DNA from: Rhodococcus pyridinivorans
GTDB taxonomy: Bacteria; Actinomycetota; Actinomycetes; Mycobacteriales; Mycobacteriaceae
DNA length: 64,000 nt
Direction of reading: 5' to 3'
Assembly (NCBI RefSeq): GCF_900105195.1
Contig: NZ_FNRX01000002.1
Span: 1,922,001 to 1,986,000, forward strand
Part shown: positions 1 through 9,062 of the stretch, in pieces
Numbering within the stretch: the first letter of the stretch is position 1
Layout of the letters: each line of letters starts with the position of its first letter
Translations under genes and position numbers: made by a program
The notes under the pieces: model-generated
Seen by the model: the letters and a program-made list of their open reading frames with translations, nothing else
Told to the model about the DNA's origin: nothing
Databases searched by the model: none

Positions 1-50
1 ACAAGCTCCCCTGCAAGTGCCGCATCGTGACGAGGGAGGAGCAGTTCTGA
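1..50 (+). CDS. rplP: 50S ribosomal protein L16, C-terminal end (partial)
   Basis: Only the last 15 full codons and the stop are inside the window. They read [15 protein letters not shown], which matches the conserved C-terminus of actinobacterial L16. L16 is a 23S rRNA-binding protein near the A site and peptidyl-transferase centre. The stop codon overlaps the rpmC start as TGATG, so the two genes are translationally coupled in the S10/spc ribosomal operon. The rest of the gene lies upstream of the window. Confidence 0.9.
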   Translation, partial: KLPCKCRIVTREEQF

Positions 51-286
51 TGGCTACCGGTACCCCCGCCGCGGAACTCCGCGAGCTGAGCGACGAAGAG
101 CTGACCGACAAGCTCCGCGAAGCCAAGGAAGAGCTGTTCAACCTCCGCTTCCAGATGGCCACCGGCCAGCTGGACAACAACCGTCGGCTCCGCGTGGTGC
201 GCAACGAGATCGCCCGTATCTACACGGTGCTGCGCGAGCGCGAGCTCGGACTGGCCACCGGCCCGAATGCGGGTGACGTGGCATGA
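50..286 (+). CDS. rpmC: 50S ribosomal protein L29
   Basis: The 78-residue protein is a typical small two-helix L29. It carries the pattern [10 protein letters not shown] at the N-terminus and [16 protein letters not shown] in the middle, and binds 23S rRNA by the exit tunnel. An in-frame ATG exists at 17, but the ATG at 50 has a purine-rich GGGAGGAG just upstream and overlaps the rplP stop, so 50 is chosen. The end overlaps the rpsQ start as ATGA, which fits tight coupling in the operon. Confidence 0.95.
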   Translation: MATGTPAAELRELSDEELTDKLREAKEELFNLRFQMATGQLDNNRRLRVVRNEIARIYTVLRERELGLATGPNAGDVA

Positions 287-567
287 GTGAGGAAAAGGCA
301 GTGAGCAACCAGGAACAGCGCGCGAGCCGTAAGGTCCGCATCGGTTACGTCGTCTCGGACAAGATGGAGAAGACCATCGTCGTCGAGCTCGAGGACCGGG
401 TGAAGCACCCGCTGTACGGCAAGATCATCCGCCGTACGACCAAGGTGAAGGCGCACGACGAGAACGGTCTGGCCGGCATCGGCGACCGCGTGCAGCTGAT
501 GGAGACCCGTCCGCTGTCCGCGTCGAAGCGCTGGCGTCTGGTCGAGGTGCTCGAGAAGGCCAAGTAA
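283..567 (+). CDS. rpsQ: 30S ribosomal protein S17
   Basis: The 94-residue protein has the S17 OB-fold hallmark [11 protein letters not shown] near residues 21-31 and the basic stretch [13 protein letters not shown] after it. S17 binds 16S rRNA helix 11 early in 30S assembly. It has a roughly 20-residue polar N-terminal extension that is usual in Actinobacteria. It overlaps rpmC by four bases (ATGA). It is the last gene before a strong hairpin at 601-639, so it closes this transcription unit at least partly. Confidence 0.96.
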   Translation: MSEEKAVSNQEQRASRKVRIGYVVSDKMEKTIVVELEDRVKHPLYGKIIRRTTKVKAHDENGLAGIGDRVQLMETRPLSASKRWRLVEVLEKAK

Positions 568-600
568 GGCCTCCTCGTCCTCGACAGGACCGAGAACATG

Positions 601-639
601 CAGCACCCCACCACCCGCACCGCGGGCGGTGGGGTGCTG
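601..639 (+). terminator. hairpin terminator after rpsQ
   Basis: An 18-base-pair stem (601-618 with 622-639) has one A-G mismatch and a three-base loop. No U-tract follows, which is common for actinobacterial terminators. It separates rpmC-rpsQ from rplN and makes a new promoter for the rplN operon necessary. Confidence 0.8.
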
Positions 640-727
640 TGCGTCGGGTAGTAGGTGCAGCCCTCGCGTGGGGGAGCGGTGGACGTCGCTGCGACACGCC
701 CGGTTCCGGGGTGGGGAGTGACATCAC

Positions 728-768
728 AATTCGCGAATTTGCCCTGCGTACGGTATATGGCCTACTCT
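728..768 (+). promoter_or_regulatory. putative rplN operon promoter with overlapping palindrome
   Basis: TTGCCC at 739-744 and TACTCT at 763-768 are separated by 18 bases and fit a SigA-type promoter. The predicted transcript would have a leader of about 110 bases before rplN. A perfect 12-base palindrome, AATTCGCGAATT at 728-739, touches the -35 box and could be an operator; no regulator is known from the sequence. Confidence 0.5.
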
Positions 769-887
769 GGACGGGTTGCTTACGGGACCCCGTGTGTGAT
801 TCGCGCGTGCGCCGCAGGCAACCGACGACCGCGTACGTCCAGGTCGGAAATCTGACGTACACACCAATCCAGGTCAAGGAGAAGTAA

Positions 888-1256
888 GTGATCCAGCAGG
901 AGTCGCGACTGCGCGTCGCCGACAACACGGGTGCCAAGGAGATCCTCTGCATCCGCGTTCTCGGTGGCTCGTCCCGTCGCTACGCCGGAATCGGTGACGT
1001 CATCGTCGCCACCGTCAAGGACGCGATCCCCGGCGGCAACGTCAAGCGTGGCGATGTCGTCAAGGCCGTGATCGTGCGCACCGCCAAGGAGCGCCGCCGT
1101 CCGGACGGTTCCTACATCAAGTTCGACGAGAACGCTGCCGTCATCATCAAGGGCGACAACGATCCTCGCGGCACCCGCATCTTCGGACCCGTCGGTCGCG
1201 AGCTCCGCGACAAGCGGTTCATGAAGATCGTCTCGCTCGCTCCGGAGGTGCTGTGA
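888..1256 (+). CDS. rplN: 50S ribosomal protein L14
   Basis: The 122-residue length is the family norm. The N-terminal [10 protein letters not shown] signature and the C-terminal [27 protein letters not shown] end identify L14, a 23S rRNA-binding protein that forms an intersubunit bridge with 16S rRNA. The start is a GTG with AAGGAG seven bases upstream. It is the first gene after the rpsQ terminator and is followed without a gap by rplX (the rplX ATG overlaps the TGA). Confidence 0.96.
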   Translation: MIQQESRLRVADNTGAKEILCIRVLGGSSRRYAGIGDVIVATVKDAIPGGNVKRGDVVKAVIVRTAKERRRPDGSYIKFDENAAVIIKGDNDPRGTRIFGPVGRELRDKRFMKIVSLAPEVL

Positions 1257-1573
1257 TGAAGGTGCACAAGGGTGACACCGTGCTCGTCATCTCGGGCAAG
1301 GACAAGGGTGCCAAGGGCAAGGTCATCGCGGCCTACCCGGCGACCGGCAAGGTCCTCGTCGAGGGCGTGAACCGTATCAAGAAGCACACCGCCGTCTCTG
1401 CGAACGAGCGTGGCGCCTCCTCCGGCGGCATCGTGACGCAGGAGGCCCCGATCCACGTTTCCAACGTTGCGGTCGTCGACTCGGACGGAAACCCCACCCG
1501 CGTGGGCTACCGCACCGATGAGGAAACCGGCAAGCGCGTTCGGATTTCCCGGAAGAACGGGAAGGACCTCTGA
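1256..1573 (+). CDS. rplX: 50S ribosomal protein L24
   Basis: The protein starts [18 protein letters not shown], the KOW motif region of L24. L24 is an assembly initiator that binds the 5' domain of 23S rRNA. A GTG at 1253 is in frame, but the ATG at 1256 matches the conserved family N-terminus and gives the usual 105 residues. The ATG shares its A with the rplN stop, and a GGAGG lies about nine bases upstream inside rplN. It is followed by rplE after one base. Confidence 0.95.
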   Translation: MKVHKGDTVLVISGKDKGAKGKVIAAYPATGKVLVEGVNRIKKHTAVSANERGASSGGIVTQEAPIHVSNVAVVDSDGNPTRVGYRTDEETGKRVRISRKNGKDL

Positions 1574-1574
1574 C

Positions 1575-2141
1575 ATGACTTCCACCGAGAACAAGACCCA
1601 GCCGCGCCTGAAGGCCCGCTACCGCGCCGAGATCAAGGACGCGCTGAACGCGGAGTTCGACTACGCGAACGTCATGCAGATCCCCGGCGTCGTGAAGGTC
1701 GTCGTCAACATGGGTGTCGGCGACGCCGCCCGCGACGCGAAGCTCATCAACGGAGCCGTCAACGACCTCGCGCTCATCACCGGTCAGAAGCCGGAGATCC
1801 GTAAGGCCCGCAAGTCCATCGCACAGTTCAAGCTGCGCGAGGGCATGCCGATCGGTGCGCGCGTCACGCTGCGCGGCGACCGCATGTGGGAGTTCCTGGA
1901 CCGTCTCGTGTCCATCGCGCTTCCCCGTATCCGGGACTTCCGCGGCCTCAACGGCAACCAGTTCGACGGCAACGGCAACTACACGTTCGGCCTGAACGAG
2001 CAGTCGATGTTCCACGAGATCGACGTGGACAAGATCGATCGCCCGCGCGGCATGGACATCACTGTCGTGACCACCGCTACCAACAACGAAGAAGGCCGTG
2101 CCCTGCTCAAGCACCTCGGCTTCCCGTTCAAGGAGAACTGA
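1575..2141 (+). CDS. rplE: 50S ribosomal protein L5
   Basis: The 188-residue protein holds the L5 pattern VVNMGVGDA near residue 44 and the conserved [23 protein letters not shown] block. L5 binds 5S rRNA and contacts P-site tRNA. An open frame extends back to 1467 inside rplX, but the ATG at 1575, one base after the rplX stop, gives the normal length. rpsN follows after four bases. Confidence 0.96.
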   Translation: MTSTENKTQPRLKARYRAEIKDALNAEFDYANVMQIPGVVKVVVNMGVGDAARDAKLINGAVNDLALITGQKPEIRKARKSIAQFKLREGMPIGARVTLRGDRMWEFLDRLVSIALPRIRDFRGLNGNQFDGNGNYTFGLNEQSMFHEIDVDKIDRPRGMDITVVTTATNNEEGRALLKHLGFPFKEN

Positions 2142-2145
2142 GCCC

Positions 2146-2331
2146 ATGGCTAAGAAGGCACTGGTCAACAAGGCCAACAAGAAGCCGAAGTTCGCGGTGC
2201 GCGCCTACACCCGCTGCCAGCGCTGCGGGCGCCCGCACTCGGTCTTCCGCAAGTTCGGACTCTGCCGCATCTGCCTTCGCGAGATGGCACACCGCGGAGA
2301 ACTTCCGGGAGTTCACAAGAGCTCCTGGTGA
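2146..2331 (+). CDS. rpsN: 30S ribosomal protein S14, zinc-binding type
   Basis: The 61-residue protein is the short zinc (C+) form of S14. It has two CxxC pairs at C24/C27 and C40/C43, within [10 protein letters not shown] and GLCRICL. S14 assembles in the 30S head. The start at 2146 was chosen because the upstream in-frame ATG at 2098 lies inside rplE. The zinc form is the housekeeping S14; zinc-free paralogues are normally induced by zinc limitation and lie elsewhere. A terminator hairpin follows. Confidence 0.96.
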   Translation: MAKKALVNKANKKPKFAVRAYTRCQRCGRPHSVFRKFGLCRICLREMAHRGELPGVHKSSW

Positions 2332-2339
2332 CGTGAGCG

Positions 2340-2371
2340 GTGGGCGGAGGACCGAGAAGTTCTCCGCCCAC
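2340..2371 (+). terminator. hairpin terminator after rpsN
   Basis: A 13-base-pair stem (2340-2352 with 2359-2371, one G-U pair) encloses a six-base loop only nine bases after the rpsN stop. It splits the spc-type operon, so rpsH needs its own promoter or depends on readthrough. Confidence 0.7.
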
Positions 2372-2417
2372 TGTCACGCTGTCATGGGTTCGTCGCCGAT
2401 CCGTCGACGAATCCGCT

Positions 2418-2436
2418 ATCGAAACCGAGTTTCGAT
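2418..2436 (+). promoter_or_regulatory. inverted repeat in the rpsH leader
   Basis: ATCGAAAC at 2418-2425 pairs perfectly with GTTTCGAT at 2429-2436 around a three-base loop. It lies in the 133-base gap between the rpsN terminator and rpsH. It could be an operator or an mRNA leader structure. No clear -35/-10 pair was recognised in this gap. Confidence 0.3.
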
Positions 2437-2504
2437 GTAGGCCCACGGCCGGCATGTTCCGGCGTTGCATGGGAACCGCATCGAGAAAGGTGAACAGGTC
2501 AGCC

Positions 2505-2903
2505 ATGACCATGACCGACCCCATCGCAGACTTCTTGACGCGTCTGCGTAACGCCAACACGGCGTACCACGACGAGGTCAAGCTCCCGTCCTCGAAGATC
2601 AAGGTGAACATCGCCGAGATCCTCAAGCGCGAGGGCTACATCTCCGACTACCGCACCGAGGACGCCGAGGTGGGCAAGACCCTCATCGTCGACCTCAAGT
2701 ACGGACCTTCCCGTGAGCGCAGCCTTGCCGGCGTGCGCCGCGTGTCGAAGCCCGGCCTGCGCGTGTACGCGAAATCCACCAACCTGCCCAAGGTCCTGGG
2801 CGGCCTCGGCGTGGCGATCATCTCCACGTCCTCCGGCCTGCTCACCGATCGCCAGGCGGCCAAGCAGGGAGTGGGCGGGGAAGTCCTCGCCTACGTCTGG
2901 TAA
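2505..2903 (+). CDS. rpsH: 30S ribosomal protein S8
   Basis: The 132-residue protein begins [18 protein letters not shown] and ends with [11 protein letters not shown], both diagnostic of S8. S8 binds 16S rRNA helix 21 and in E. coli represses the spc operon. The open frame reaches back to 2340, but that would run through the rpsN terminator, so the ATG at 2505 is taken. A second ATG two codons on is also possible. rplF follows after 15 bases. Confidence 0.96.
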   Translation: MTMTDPIADFLTRLRNANTAYHDEVKLPSSKIKVNIAEILKREGYISDYRTEDAEVGKTLIVDLKYGPSRERSLAGVRRVSKPGLRVYAKSTNLPKVLGGLGVAIISTSSGLLTDRQAAKQGVGGEVLAYVW

Positions 2904-2918
2904 AGGGAGGCCACCACA

Positions 2919-3458
2919 ATGTCGCGAATCGGAAAACTCCCCGTTGCAGTTCCTTCGGGCGTCGAGATCACCATCGACGGCCAGGATGTTGCAGTCAAGG
3001 GCCCCAAGGGCAACCTGTCCCTGACGATCGCCGAGCCGATCGCCGTCGCCAAGGGCGAGGACGGGGCAATCAACGTCACGCGCCCGAACGACGAGCGTCG
3101 CAGCCGCGCGCTGCACGGCCTGTCGCGGACGCTCGTGCAGAACCTCATCGTCGGTGTCACCGAGGGTTACACCACCAAGATGGAGATCCACGGCGTCGGC
3201 TACCGCGTGGCCCTCAAGGGCAAGGACCTCGAGTTCTCGCTCGGCTACAGCCACCCCGTGCTGATCGAGGCGCCCGAGGGCATCACGTTCGCCGTCGAGA
3301 ACCCCACGCGCTTCTCGATCTCGGGCATCGACAAGCAGAAGGTCGGCCAGATCGCGGCCAACATCCGCCGGCTGCGCAAGTCCGACCCCTACAAGGGCAA
3401 GGGCATCCGCTACGAGGGTGAACAGGTCCGTCGCAAGGTCGGAAAGACGGGTAAGTGA
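2919..3458 (+). CDS. rplF: 50S ribosomal protein L6
   Basis: The 179-residue protein starts [12 protein letters not shown] and carries the C-terminal L6 signature [12 protein letters not shown] near residues 157-168. L6 sits at the base of the L7/L12 stalk beside the sarcin-ricin loop. A strong AAAGGGAGG lies about eight bases upstream of the ATG. The stop overlaps an alternative GTG start of rplR, showing tight coupling with the next gene. Confidence 0.96.
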   Translation: MSRIGKLPVAVPSGVEITIDGQDVAVKGPKGNLSLTIAEPIAVAKGEDGAINVTRPNDERRSRALHGLSRTLVQNLIVGVTEGYTTKMEIHGVGYRVALKGKDLEFSLGYSHPVLIEAPEGITFAVENPTRFSISGIDKQKVGQIAANIRRLRKSDPYKGKGIRYEGEQVRRKVGKTGK

Positions 3459-3460
3459 TC

Positions 3461-3868
3461 ATGAGCCAGACCGAGAACCAGAAGGCCAAGCGCATCCCGC
3501 GCGGCAAGGACGCCTCCACCACGCGTCGCCTTTCGAAGACGCGTCGTCACTTCCGCCTCCGCAAGAAGATCTCCGGCACCGCCGAGCGTCCCCGCCTCGT
3601 CGTCAACCGGTCCTCGCGCCACCTGCACGTGCAGCTGGTCGACGACCTGACGGGCACCACTCTCGCCGCAGCGTCGTCCATCGAACCCGATGTGCGCGCT
3701 CTCGAGGGCGACAAGAAGGCTCGCGGCGCGAAGGTCGGTCAGCTGATCGCCGAGCGCGCGAAGGCTGCCGGCGTGGAAGCCGTGGTCTTCGACCGCGGTG
3801 GCCACACCTACAGCGGACGCATCGCGGCCCTCGCGGACGCGGCTCGCGAAAGCGGGTTGAAGTTCTGA
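3461..3868 (+). CDS. rplR: 50S ribosomal protein L18
   Basis: The 135-residue protein carries [15 protein letters not shown] and the C-terminal [12 protein letters not shown] motif of L18, which binds 5S rRNA with L5. A GTG at 3455 is in frame and overlaps the rplF stop, but the ATG at 3461 gives MSQTENQ and a length nearer to homologues. The stop at 3866-3868 overlaps the start of a ten-codon mini-ORF that leads into rpsE. Confidence 0.95.
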   Translation: MSQTENQKAKRIPRGKDASTTRRLSKTRRHFRLRKKISGTAERPRLVVNRSSRHLHVQLVDDLTGTTLAAASSIEPDVRALEGDKKARGAKVGQLIAERAKAAGVEAVVFDRGGHTYSGRIAALADAARESGLKF

Positions 3869-3900
3869 TGACCATTTTCTCGAACGGAAGGAACGCCTGA
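3868..3900 (+). other. ten-codon mini-ORF bridging rplR and rpsE
   Basis: ATG at 3868 shares its A with the rplR stop, and the mini-ORF stop TGA at 3898-3900 shares its A with the rpsE ATG. It would encode [10 protein letters not shown]. The rpsE ribosome binding site GGAAGG lies inside it. It fills the gap exactly, with a TGATG junction on both sides. It may be a coupling device or chance. Confidence 0.35.
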
Positions 3901-4547
3901 TGCCGGGACGTCAGCGGCGTGACGGCGGCAACGGCCCCGCCGGACAGAACCCCAACAGCGGTGACAACCGTGGCGGTCGCGACCGCCGCGACCGCGACTC
4001 GCGCGGCGGCAACGCTGCCGAGAAGTCGAACTACATCGAGCGTGTCGTCTCGATCAACCGTGTGTCGAAGGTCGTCAAGGGCGGTCGTCGCTTCAGCTTC
4101 ACCGCTCTGGTGATCGTGGGCGACGGCAACGGCCTGGTCGGCGTCGGCTACGGCAAGGCCAAGGAAGTTCCCGCGGCCATCCAGAAGGGTGTCGAGGAAG
4201 CTCGCAAGAACTTCTTCCGCGTCCCGCTCATCGGCGGAACCATCACCCACCCCGTCCAGGGAGAGGCTGCAGCCGGTGTCGTCCTGCTGCGTCCGGCTTC
4301 CCCCGGTACCGGTGTCATCGCCGGTGGCGCTGTGCGCGCGGTGCTGGAGTGTGCGGGTGTCCACGACATCCTGTCGAAGTCGCTCGGCTCCGACAACGCC
4401 ATCAATGTGGTGCACGCGACGGTTGCGGCCCTCAAGGGTCTGCAGCGTCCCGAGGAAGTCGCGGCTCGCCGTGGCCTCACCCTCGAGGAAGTTGCCCCCG
4501 CCGGCATGCTGCGCGCACGTGCACAGGCTGCTGGGAGCGTGAAGTAA
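3900..4547 (+). CDS. rpsE: 30S ribosomal protein S5
   Basis: The 215-residue protein has the S5 double-stranded RNA-binding-like region starting [19 protein letters not shown] near residue 46, and the C-terminal domain with [13 protein letters not shown]5 works in decoding accuracy and mRNA unwinding. The first 40 residues are a Gly/Asn/Arg/Asp-rich extension ([11 protein letters not shown]) typical of Actinobacteria. The stop TAA overlaps the rpmD ATG (TAATG). Confidence 0.96.
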   Translation: MPGRQRRDGGNGPAGQNPNSGDNRGGRDRRDRDSRGGNAAEKSNYIERVVSINRVSKVVKGGRRFSFTALVIVGDGNGLVGVGYGKAKEVPAAIQKGVEEARKNFFRVPLIGGTITHPVQGEAAAGVVLLRPASPGTGVIAGGAVRAVLECAGVHDILSKSLGSDNAINVVHATVAALKGLQRPEEVAARRGLTLEEVAPAGMLRARAQAAGSVK

Positions 4548-4726
4548 TGGCAGAGCTGAAGATCACCCAGATCAAGAGCACCATCGGGGCCAAGTCGAAT
4601 CAGCGCGACAGCCTCCGGACCCTCGGTCTGCGGAAGATCCGCCAGTCCGTCGTCCGCGAGGACAATGCGCAGAATCGTGGCCTCATCAACGTGGTGCGTC
4701 ACCTCGTCACCGTTGAGGAGGTCTGA
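4547..4726 (+). CDS. rpmD: 50S ribosomal protein L30
   Basis: The 59-residue protein carries the pattern [19 protein letters not shown] and [10 protein letters not shown] characteristic of L30. The start ATG overlaps the rpsE TAA, and rplO follows two bases after the stop. An upstream open frame to 4349 is only an out-of-context extension inside rpsE and was not used. Confidence 0.95.
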   Translation: MAELKITQIKSTIGAKSNQRDSLRTLGLRKIRQSVVREDNAQNRGLINVVRHLVTVEEV

Positions 4727-4728
4727 GA

Positions 4729-5172
4729 ATGACCATCAAGCTGCATCACCTGCGCCCGGCTCCGGGTGCGAAGACGGACAAGACCCGCGTCGGACGCGGT
4801 GAGGGTTCGAAGGGCAAGACCGCCGGCCGCGGTACGAAGGGCACGAAGGCACGCAAGAACGTGTCGCCGGCCTTCGAGGGTGGCCAGATGCCCATCCACA
4901 TGCGTCTGCCGAAGCTCAAGGGCTTCAAGAACGCATTCCGTACCGAGTACCAGATCGTCAACGTCGGGGACATCGCTCGCGTGTTCCCCGAGGGTGGACA
5001 GATCGGTGTCGCGGACCTCGTGGCGAAGGGTCTGGTTCGCAAGAACCAGCTCGTCAAGGTCCTCGGCGAGGGCGAGCTGACGGTGGCCGTGCAGGTCACC
5101 GCCGACAAGTTCTCGGCCTCCGCTCAGGAGAAGATCGCTGCAGCCGGTGGCAGCGCGACCGTCCAGGCCTGA
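4729..5172 (+). CDS. rplO: 50S ribosomal protein L15
   Basis: The 147-residue protein has the Gly-rich N-terminal block [18 protein letters not shown] of L15 and the middle [18 protein letters not shown] motif. L15 is a late-assembling 23S rRNA-binding protein. It is coupled to rpmD with a two-base gap. A strong 18-base-pair hairpin at 5203-5242 ends this sub-operon before secY. Confidence 0.96.
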   Translation: MTIKLHHLRPAPGAKTDKTRVGRGEGSKGKTAGRGTKGTKARKNVSPAFEGGQMPIHMRLPKLKGFKNAFRTEYQIVNVGDIARVFPEGGQIGVADLVAKGLVRKNQLVKVLGEGELTVAVQVTADKFSASAQEKIAAAGGSATVQA

Positions 5173-5202
5173 CCTGTACTTTCGCGTGTGAGTCACGGCT
5201 GT

Positions 5203-5242
5203 CGAACGGCCGCGGTGCAGATACCTGCACCGCGGCCGTTCG
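5203..5242 (+). terminator. hairpin terminator after rplO
   Basis: A perfect 18-base-pair stem (5203-5220 with 5225-5242) with an ATAC tetraloop sits 30 bases after rplO. It isolates secY-adk-map as a separate unit. A TAGAGT that could be a -10 box for secY lies at 5324-5329, but no convincing -35 box was found. Confidence 0.85.
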
Positions 5243-5399
5243 CGCGTTCGCACCGGTGTCCCAAGCTGCGTTCGCAGCGGTGACATAGGCTACCGGGCTA
5301 CGCCTCTCATCGGGGCCCACTGTTAGAGTTTCAGAGTTGTCTACCGTCCGACGGATCCCTCTCGATCCGTCGTCCCCGATCGGCCCGCCAGGAGGATCT

Positions 5400-6713
5400 T
5401 TGCTTTCCGCCTTCGTCTCGGCCCTCAGGACACCGGACCTGAGGCGGAAGATTCTCATCGCCCTCGGGCTCGTGGCGCTGTACCGCCTCGGTGCTACCGT
5501 GCCGTCCCCGGGCGTCGACTACGGCAACGTCCAGGCCTGTGTCGATCAGCTCGCCGGCAGCGAGCAGGCCGGCATCTACTCGCTGATCAATCTGTTCTCC
5601 GGCGGCGCGCTACTGCAGTTGTCGGTCTTCGCGATCGGCATCATGCCGTTCATCACCGCGAGCATCATCGTCCAGCTGCTCACCGTGGTCATTCCACGCT
5701 TCGAGGAACTGCGCAAGGAGGGCCAGTCCGGCCAGGCCAAGATGACGCAGTACACGCGTTATCTCGCCGTCGCGCTCGCCGTCCTGCAGGCCACCGGCAT
5801 CGTCGCGCTCGCCGCCCGAGGGCAGCTGCTGCAGGGCTGCTCGGAGCCGATCCTCGCCGACGACAGCATCTTCGGGATGGTCGTCATCGTGCTGGTGATG
5901 ACCGCCGGTGCCGCCGTCGTCATGTGGTTCGGTGAGCTCATCACCGAACGCGGTGTCGGCAACGGCATGTCGCTGCTGATCTTCGCCGGTATCGCGGCCG
6001 CGCTGCCGAGCGAGGGTCGCATGATCCTCGAATCCCGCGGCGGCCTCGTCTTCGCGATCGTCTGCGTCGTGGCCCTGGCCCTCATCACGGGTGTCGTGTT
6101 CATCGAGCAGGGTCAGCGCCGGATCCCGGTGCAGTACGCCAAGCGCATGGTCGGCCGTCGTATGTACGGCGGTTCGTCGACCTACCTGCCGCTGAAGGTC
6201 AACCAGGCGGGCATCATCCCCGTCATCTTCGCGTCGTCGCTGCTGTACCTGCCCAATCTCGTCGCGCAGCTCACCGGTGCCACGACGAACCCGGATCCGA
6301 GTTGGTGGCAGCGGATCATCAACGAGTACCTGGTCAATCCGAACAACCCGGTCTACATCGCGATCTACTTCGCCCTGATCGTGTTCTTCGTCTTCTTCTA
6401 CGTCGCCATCACCTTCAATCCGGAGGAGCGGGCCGACGAGATGAAGAAATACGGCGGCTTCATCCCGGGCATCCGCCCCGGTCGCCCGACCGCCGAATAT
6501 CTCAGTTTCGTGCTCAACCGCATCACGGTTCCGGGCTCGATCTACCTCGGTCTCATCGCGACGCTGCCGAACTTCTTCCTGTCCGGCAGCCAGACGGCCT
6601 CGAGCATCTTCGGTGGCGCCGCGGTTCTCATTCTCGTCAGTGTCGCGCTGGACACTGTCAAGCAGATCGAAAGTCAACTGATGCAGCGCAACTACGAAGG
6701 GTTCCTCAAGTGA
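5400..6713 (+). CDS. secY: preprotein translocase subunit SecY
   Basis: SecY is the channel subunit of the Sec translocon in the inner membrane, with ten membrane segments. The sequence shows [37 protein letters not shown], the cytosolic loop [16 protein letters not shown], and the C-terminal end [10 protein letters not shown] frame open from TTG at 5337 exists, but the TTG at 5400 has GGAGGA just upstream and gives [17 protein letters not shown], the conserved mycobacterial N-terminus. That yields 437 residues, the usual length. The stop overlaps the adk GTG. Confidence 0.93.
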   Translation: MLSAFVSALRTPDLRRKILIALGLVALYRLGATVPSPGVDYGNVQACVDQLAGSEQAGIYSLINLFSGGALLQLSVFAIGIMPFITASIIVQLLTVVIPRFEELRKEGQSGQAKMTQYTRYLAVALAVLQATGIVALAARGQLLQGCSEPILADDSIFGMVVIVLVMTAGAAVVMWFGELITERGVGNGMSLLIFAGIAAALPSEGRMILESRGGLVFAIVCVVALALITGVVFIEQGQRRIPVQYAKRMVGRRMYGGSSTYLPLKVNQAGIIPVIFASSLLYLPNLVAQLTGATTNPDPSWWQRIINEYLVNPNNPVYIAIYFALIVFFVFFYVAITFNPEERADEMKKYGGFIPGIRPGRPTAEYLSFVLNRITVPGSIYLGLIATLPNFFLSGSQTASSIFGGAAVLILVSVALDTVKQIESQLMQRNYEGFLK

Positions 6714-7255
6714 GACTTGTACTGCTCGGTCCTCCCGGTGCCGGCAAGGGCACACAGGCCGCGATTCTGTCCGAGAAGCTCGGCGTCCCCGCCATCTCGA
6801 CGGGCGATCTTTTCCGCGCGAACATCGGGCAGGGCACCCCGCTCGGCGTCGAGGCCAAGAAGTACATCGACGCGGGGGAGCTCGTTCCCGCCGAGATCAC
6901 CAACAACATGGTGCGTGAGCGTCTGGCCGAGCCCGACGCCGCCAACGGCTTCCTCCTCGACGGCTTCCCGCGCAGCGTGGAGCAGGCCAAGGAACTCGAG
7001 AACATCCTGAAGGATCTCGGTGTCGAGCTCGATGGCGTGCTGTCCTTCGTCATCGACGAGGACGTCGTGGTCGAGCGCATGCTCGCCCGCGGTCGCGCCG
7101 ACGACACCGAAGACGTGATCCGCAACCGTCTCCGGGTCTACCGTGAGGAGACGGCCCCGCTGCTCGACTACTACGCCGACTCGATCATCACGGTCGACGC
7201 GATCGGTGAGGTCGAGGAGATCAATTCGCGGGCTCTGTCCGCACTCGGAAAGTAG
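6710..7255 (+). CDS. adk: adenylate kinase
   Basis: Adenylate kinase converts ATP plus AMP to two ADP. The 181-residue length is the short-LID form seen in mycobacteria. The P-loop [10 protein letters not shown] is at residues 7-16, the AMP-binding [10 protein letters not shown] near residue 84, and the LID arginines in [15 protein letters not shown]. The GTG start overlaps the secY stop (GTGA), the conserved secY-adk arrangement. A much longer upstream open frame is a shadow inside secY. Confidence 0.95.
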   Translation: MRLVLLGPPGAGKGTQAAILSEKLGVPAISTGDLFRANIGQGTPLGVEAKKYIDAGELVPAEITNNMVRERLAEPDAANGFLLDGFPRSVEQAKELENILKDLGVELDGVLSFVIDEDVVVERMLARGRADDTEDVIRNRLRVYREETAPLLDYYADSIITVDAIGEVEEINSRALSALGK

Positions 7256-7269
7256 ACGGGTAGTTCGAC

Positions 7270-8067
7270 ATGGGTTTCGGGCGCAAGCGCTCAGTGGTTC
7301 CGTTCCGCACCTCGGGTGAACTCGACGCGATGGCGGCGGCGGGAGCCGTGGTCGGTGCCGCACTCGTCGCAGTGCGCGAGGCCGCCAAGCCGGGCGTGAG
7401 CACCCTGGAACTCGACCAGGTGGCGGAATCGGTCATCCGCGATGCGGGGGCCGTTCCGTCCTTCCTGGGCTACCACGGCTTCACCGGTTCGATCTGTTCG
7501 TCGGTCAACGAGGTCGTCGTCCACGGCATCCCGTCGGTGTCGGTGGTGCTCGCCGAGGGCGACCTCGTGTCGATCGACTGCGGCGCGATCCTCGACGGCT
7601 GGCACGGCGACTCGGCATGGACCTTCGGGATCGGGGAGCTGTCGCAGGCCGACATCGACCTGAGCGAGGCCACCCGTCTGTCGCTCGAGGCCGGTATCGC
7701 GGCGATGCTCCCGGGCAACCGCCTGACCGACGTCTCGCATGCGATCGAGCAAGGCACGCATGCCGCCGAGAAGGTGCACGGCCGCTTGTACGGCATCGTC
7801 GACGGCTACGGCGGTCACGGTATCGGGCGCGAGATGCACATGGATCCGTTCCTCCCCAACGAAGGCAAGCCGGGCAAGGGCCCGAAGCTCGTCGTCGGAT
7901 CGGTGCTCGCCGTCGAGCCGATGCTCACCCTCGGTACCTACGAGACCGAGGTCCTCGACGACGAGTGGACGGTGGTGACCGTCGACGGCAGCCGGGCCGC
8001 GCACTGGGAGCACACGGTAGCGGTCACCGAGGACGGCCCCCGTATCCTCACCGTCCGGCCGGAGTGA
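7270..8067 (+). CDS. map: type I methionine aminopeptidase
   Basis: This enzyme removes the N-terminal Met from new proteins. The 265-residue protein lacks an N-terminal zinc/SH3 extension (MetAP Ia form). Metal ligands are visible: Asp in SIDCG near residue 100, Asp in HGDSAW near 112, His in GGHGIG near 182, Glu in VEPML near 217, and Glu in WEHTVAV near 248. It lies 14 bases after adk and completes secY-adk-map. It converges on dtd with a 24-base gap. Confidence 0.94.
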   Translation: MGFGRKRSVVPFRTSGELDAMAAAGAVVGAALVAVREAAKPGVSTLELDQVAESVIRDAGAVPSFLGYHGFTGSICSSVNEVVVHGIPSVSVVLAEGDLVSIDCGAILDGWHGDSAWTFGIGELSQADIDLSEATRLSLEAGIAAMLPGNRLTDVSHAIEQGTHAAEKVHGRLYGIVDGYGGHGIGREMHMDPFLPNEGKPGKGPKLVVGSVLAVEPMLTLGTYETEVLDDEWTVVTVDGSRAAHWEHTVAVTEDGPRILTVRPE

Positions 8068-8091
8068 CGCGAGCGGTCGTACTCCGCGGCG

Positions 8092-8529
8092 TCATACGTC
8101 GACGAGGAGCGTGACCGGTCCGTCGTTGACGAGGCTCACCTCCATGTGGGCCCCGAACTTCCCGGTCTCCACCGTCGCGCCGAGATCTCGTAGAGCGTTC
8201 GCGAACGCATCGACGAGAGGTTCGGCGATCGGGCGGGGAGCGGCGGCCGACCACGACGGACGCCTGCTCTTCCTCGTGTCGGCCATGAGCGTGAACTGGC
8301 TGACCACCAGGATCGGGGCGTCGACGTCGGAGGCGGATCGCTCGTCCTCGAGGATGCGCATCGTCCACACCTTCCGGGCGAGCGTCGCGGCCTTGGTCTC
8401 GTCGTCGTCGTGCGTGACGCCGACCAGCACGAGCAGACCGTGACCGTCTTCGGCCGGCGTGATGCGGGCCACCTCGGCTCCGTCGACCGCCACCGCCGCC
8501 GTGGTCACCCGCTGGATCAACGCCCGCAC
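8092..8529 (-). CDS. dtd: D-aminoacyl-tRNA deacylase
   Basis: This enzyme hydrolyses D-amino acids (and glycine mischarged on tRNA-Ala) from tRNA. The 145-residue length is typical. Both active-site motifs are present: SQFTLMAD near residue 78 and the cross-subunit Gly-cisPro motif in [10 protein letters not shown] at the C-terminus. It is on the opposite strand to the ribosomal genes and sits between map and infA, an insertion relative to M. tuberculosis. Its function still fits the translation theme of the region. Confidence 0.93.
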   Translation of the reverse strand: MRALIQRVTTAAVAVDGAEVARITPAEDGHGLLVLVGVTHDDDETKAATLARKVWTMRILEDERSASDVDAPILVVSQFTLMADTRKSRRPSWSAAAPRPIAEPLVDAFANALRDLGATVETGKFGAHMEVSLVNDGPVTLLVDV

Positions 8530-8575
8530 GTGCGGTCCTCCTCCTGGTCGTGGGCACGAGTGTGCCGGAGCTCAT

Positions 8576-8605
8576 TTGTCCTGGACGGTCAACTTCCCGT
8601 ACCAT
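8576..8605 (+). promoter_or_regulatory. putative SigA-type promoter of infA
   Basis: TTGTCC at 8576-8581 and TACCAT at 8600-8605 with an 18-base spacer form a good housekeeping promoter. The predicted leader to infA is about 135 bases. The promoter lies in the 219-base divergent gap between dtd and infA. Confidence 0.6.
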
Positions 8606-8748
8606 TGATCGGTGGTGCGCGCTGCGCTCCGATCGGTCCCGTGTCGAATTCCTTCGAATCTCGGTTCGTGTCCGGTCCCGGAGTTGCCGAGCGTCACGGT
8701 AACGGATGCCGATGCAACCACAACGCCGAACAACGGATCGCGGAGGAT

Positions 8749-8970
8749 ATGGCTAAGAAAGACGGGGCAATCGAGGTCGAGGGCCGGGTAATCGAACCGC
8801 TGCCCAATGCGATGTTCCGCATCGAGCTGGAGAACGGGCACAAGGTTCTCGCCCACATCAGCGGAAAGATGCGTCAGCACTACATTCGTATCCTTCCCGA
8901 GGACCGCGTTGTCGTGGAGCTTTCTCCCTACGACCTCACGCGTGGACGCATCGTCTACCGCTACAAGTAA
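8749..8970 (+). CDS. infA: translation initiation factor IF-1
   Basis: The 73-residue protein [14 protein letters not shown]... is a full-length OB-fold IF-1, which occupies the 30S A site during initiation. The ATG is preceded by GGAGG with only two bases between, an unusually short spacing. An upstream frame to 8410 has no support. rpmJ follows after 92 bases, the standard infA-rpmJ-rpsM-rpsK-rpsD-rpoA order. Confidence 0.95.
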   Translation: MAKKDGAIEVEGRVIEPLPNAMFRIELENGHKVLAHISGKMRQHYIRILPEDRVVVELSPYDLTRGRIVYRYK

Positions 8971-9062
8971 CGAAGCTTCCCCGGCCACACGGTCGGGGAG
9001 AATCATGTCGCCGGGCCGGCTCTGCCGTGTCCGGCGGCGCACATACAGGAGATCGGACTTAC

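Noticed and set aside
639..887. 82-codon frame in the rpsQ-rplN gap
   Set aside because: It has no known motif and covers the rplN promoter and leader. Composition does not suggest a gene.
6302..6709. Fusion of adk with an upstream 136-codon frame
   Set aside because: The upstream part is a shadow of secY; the adk family start is GTG 6710.
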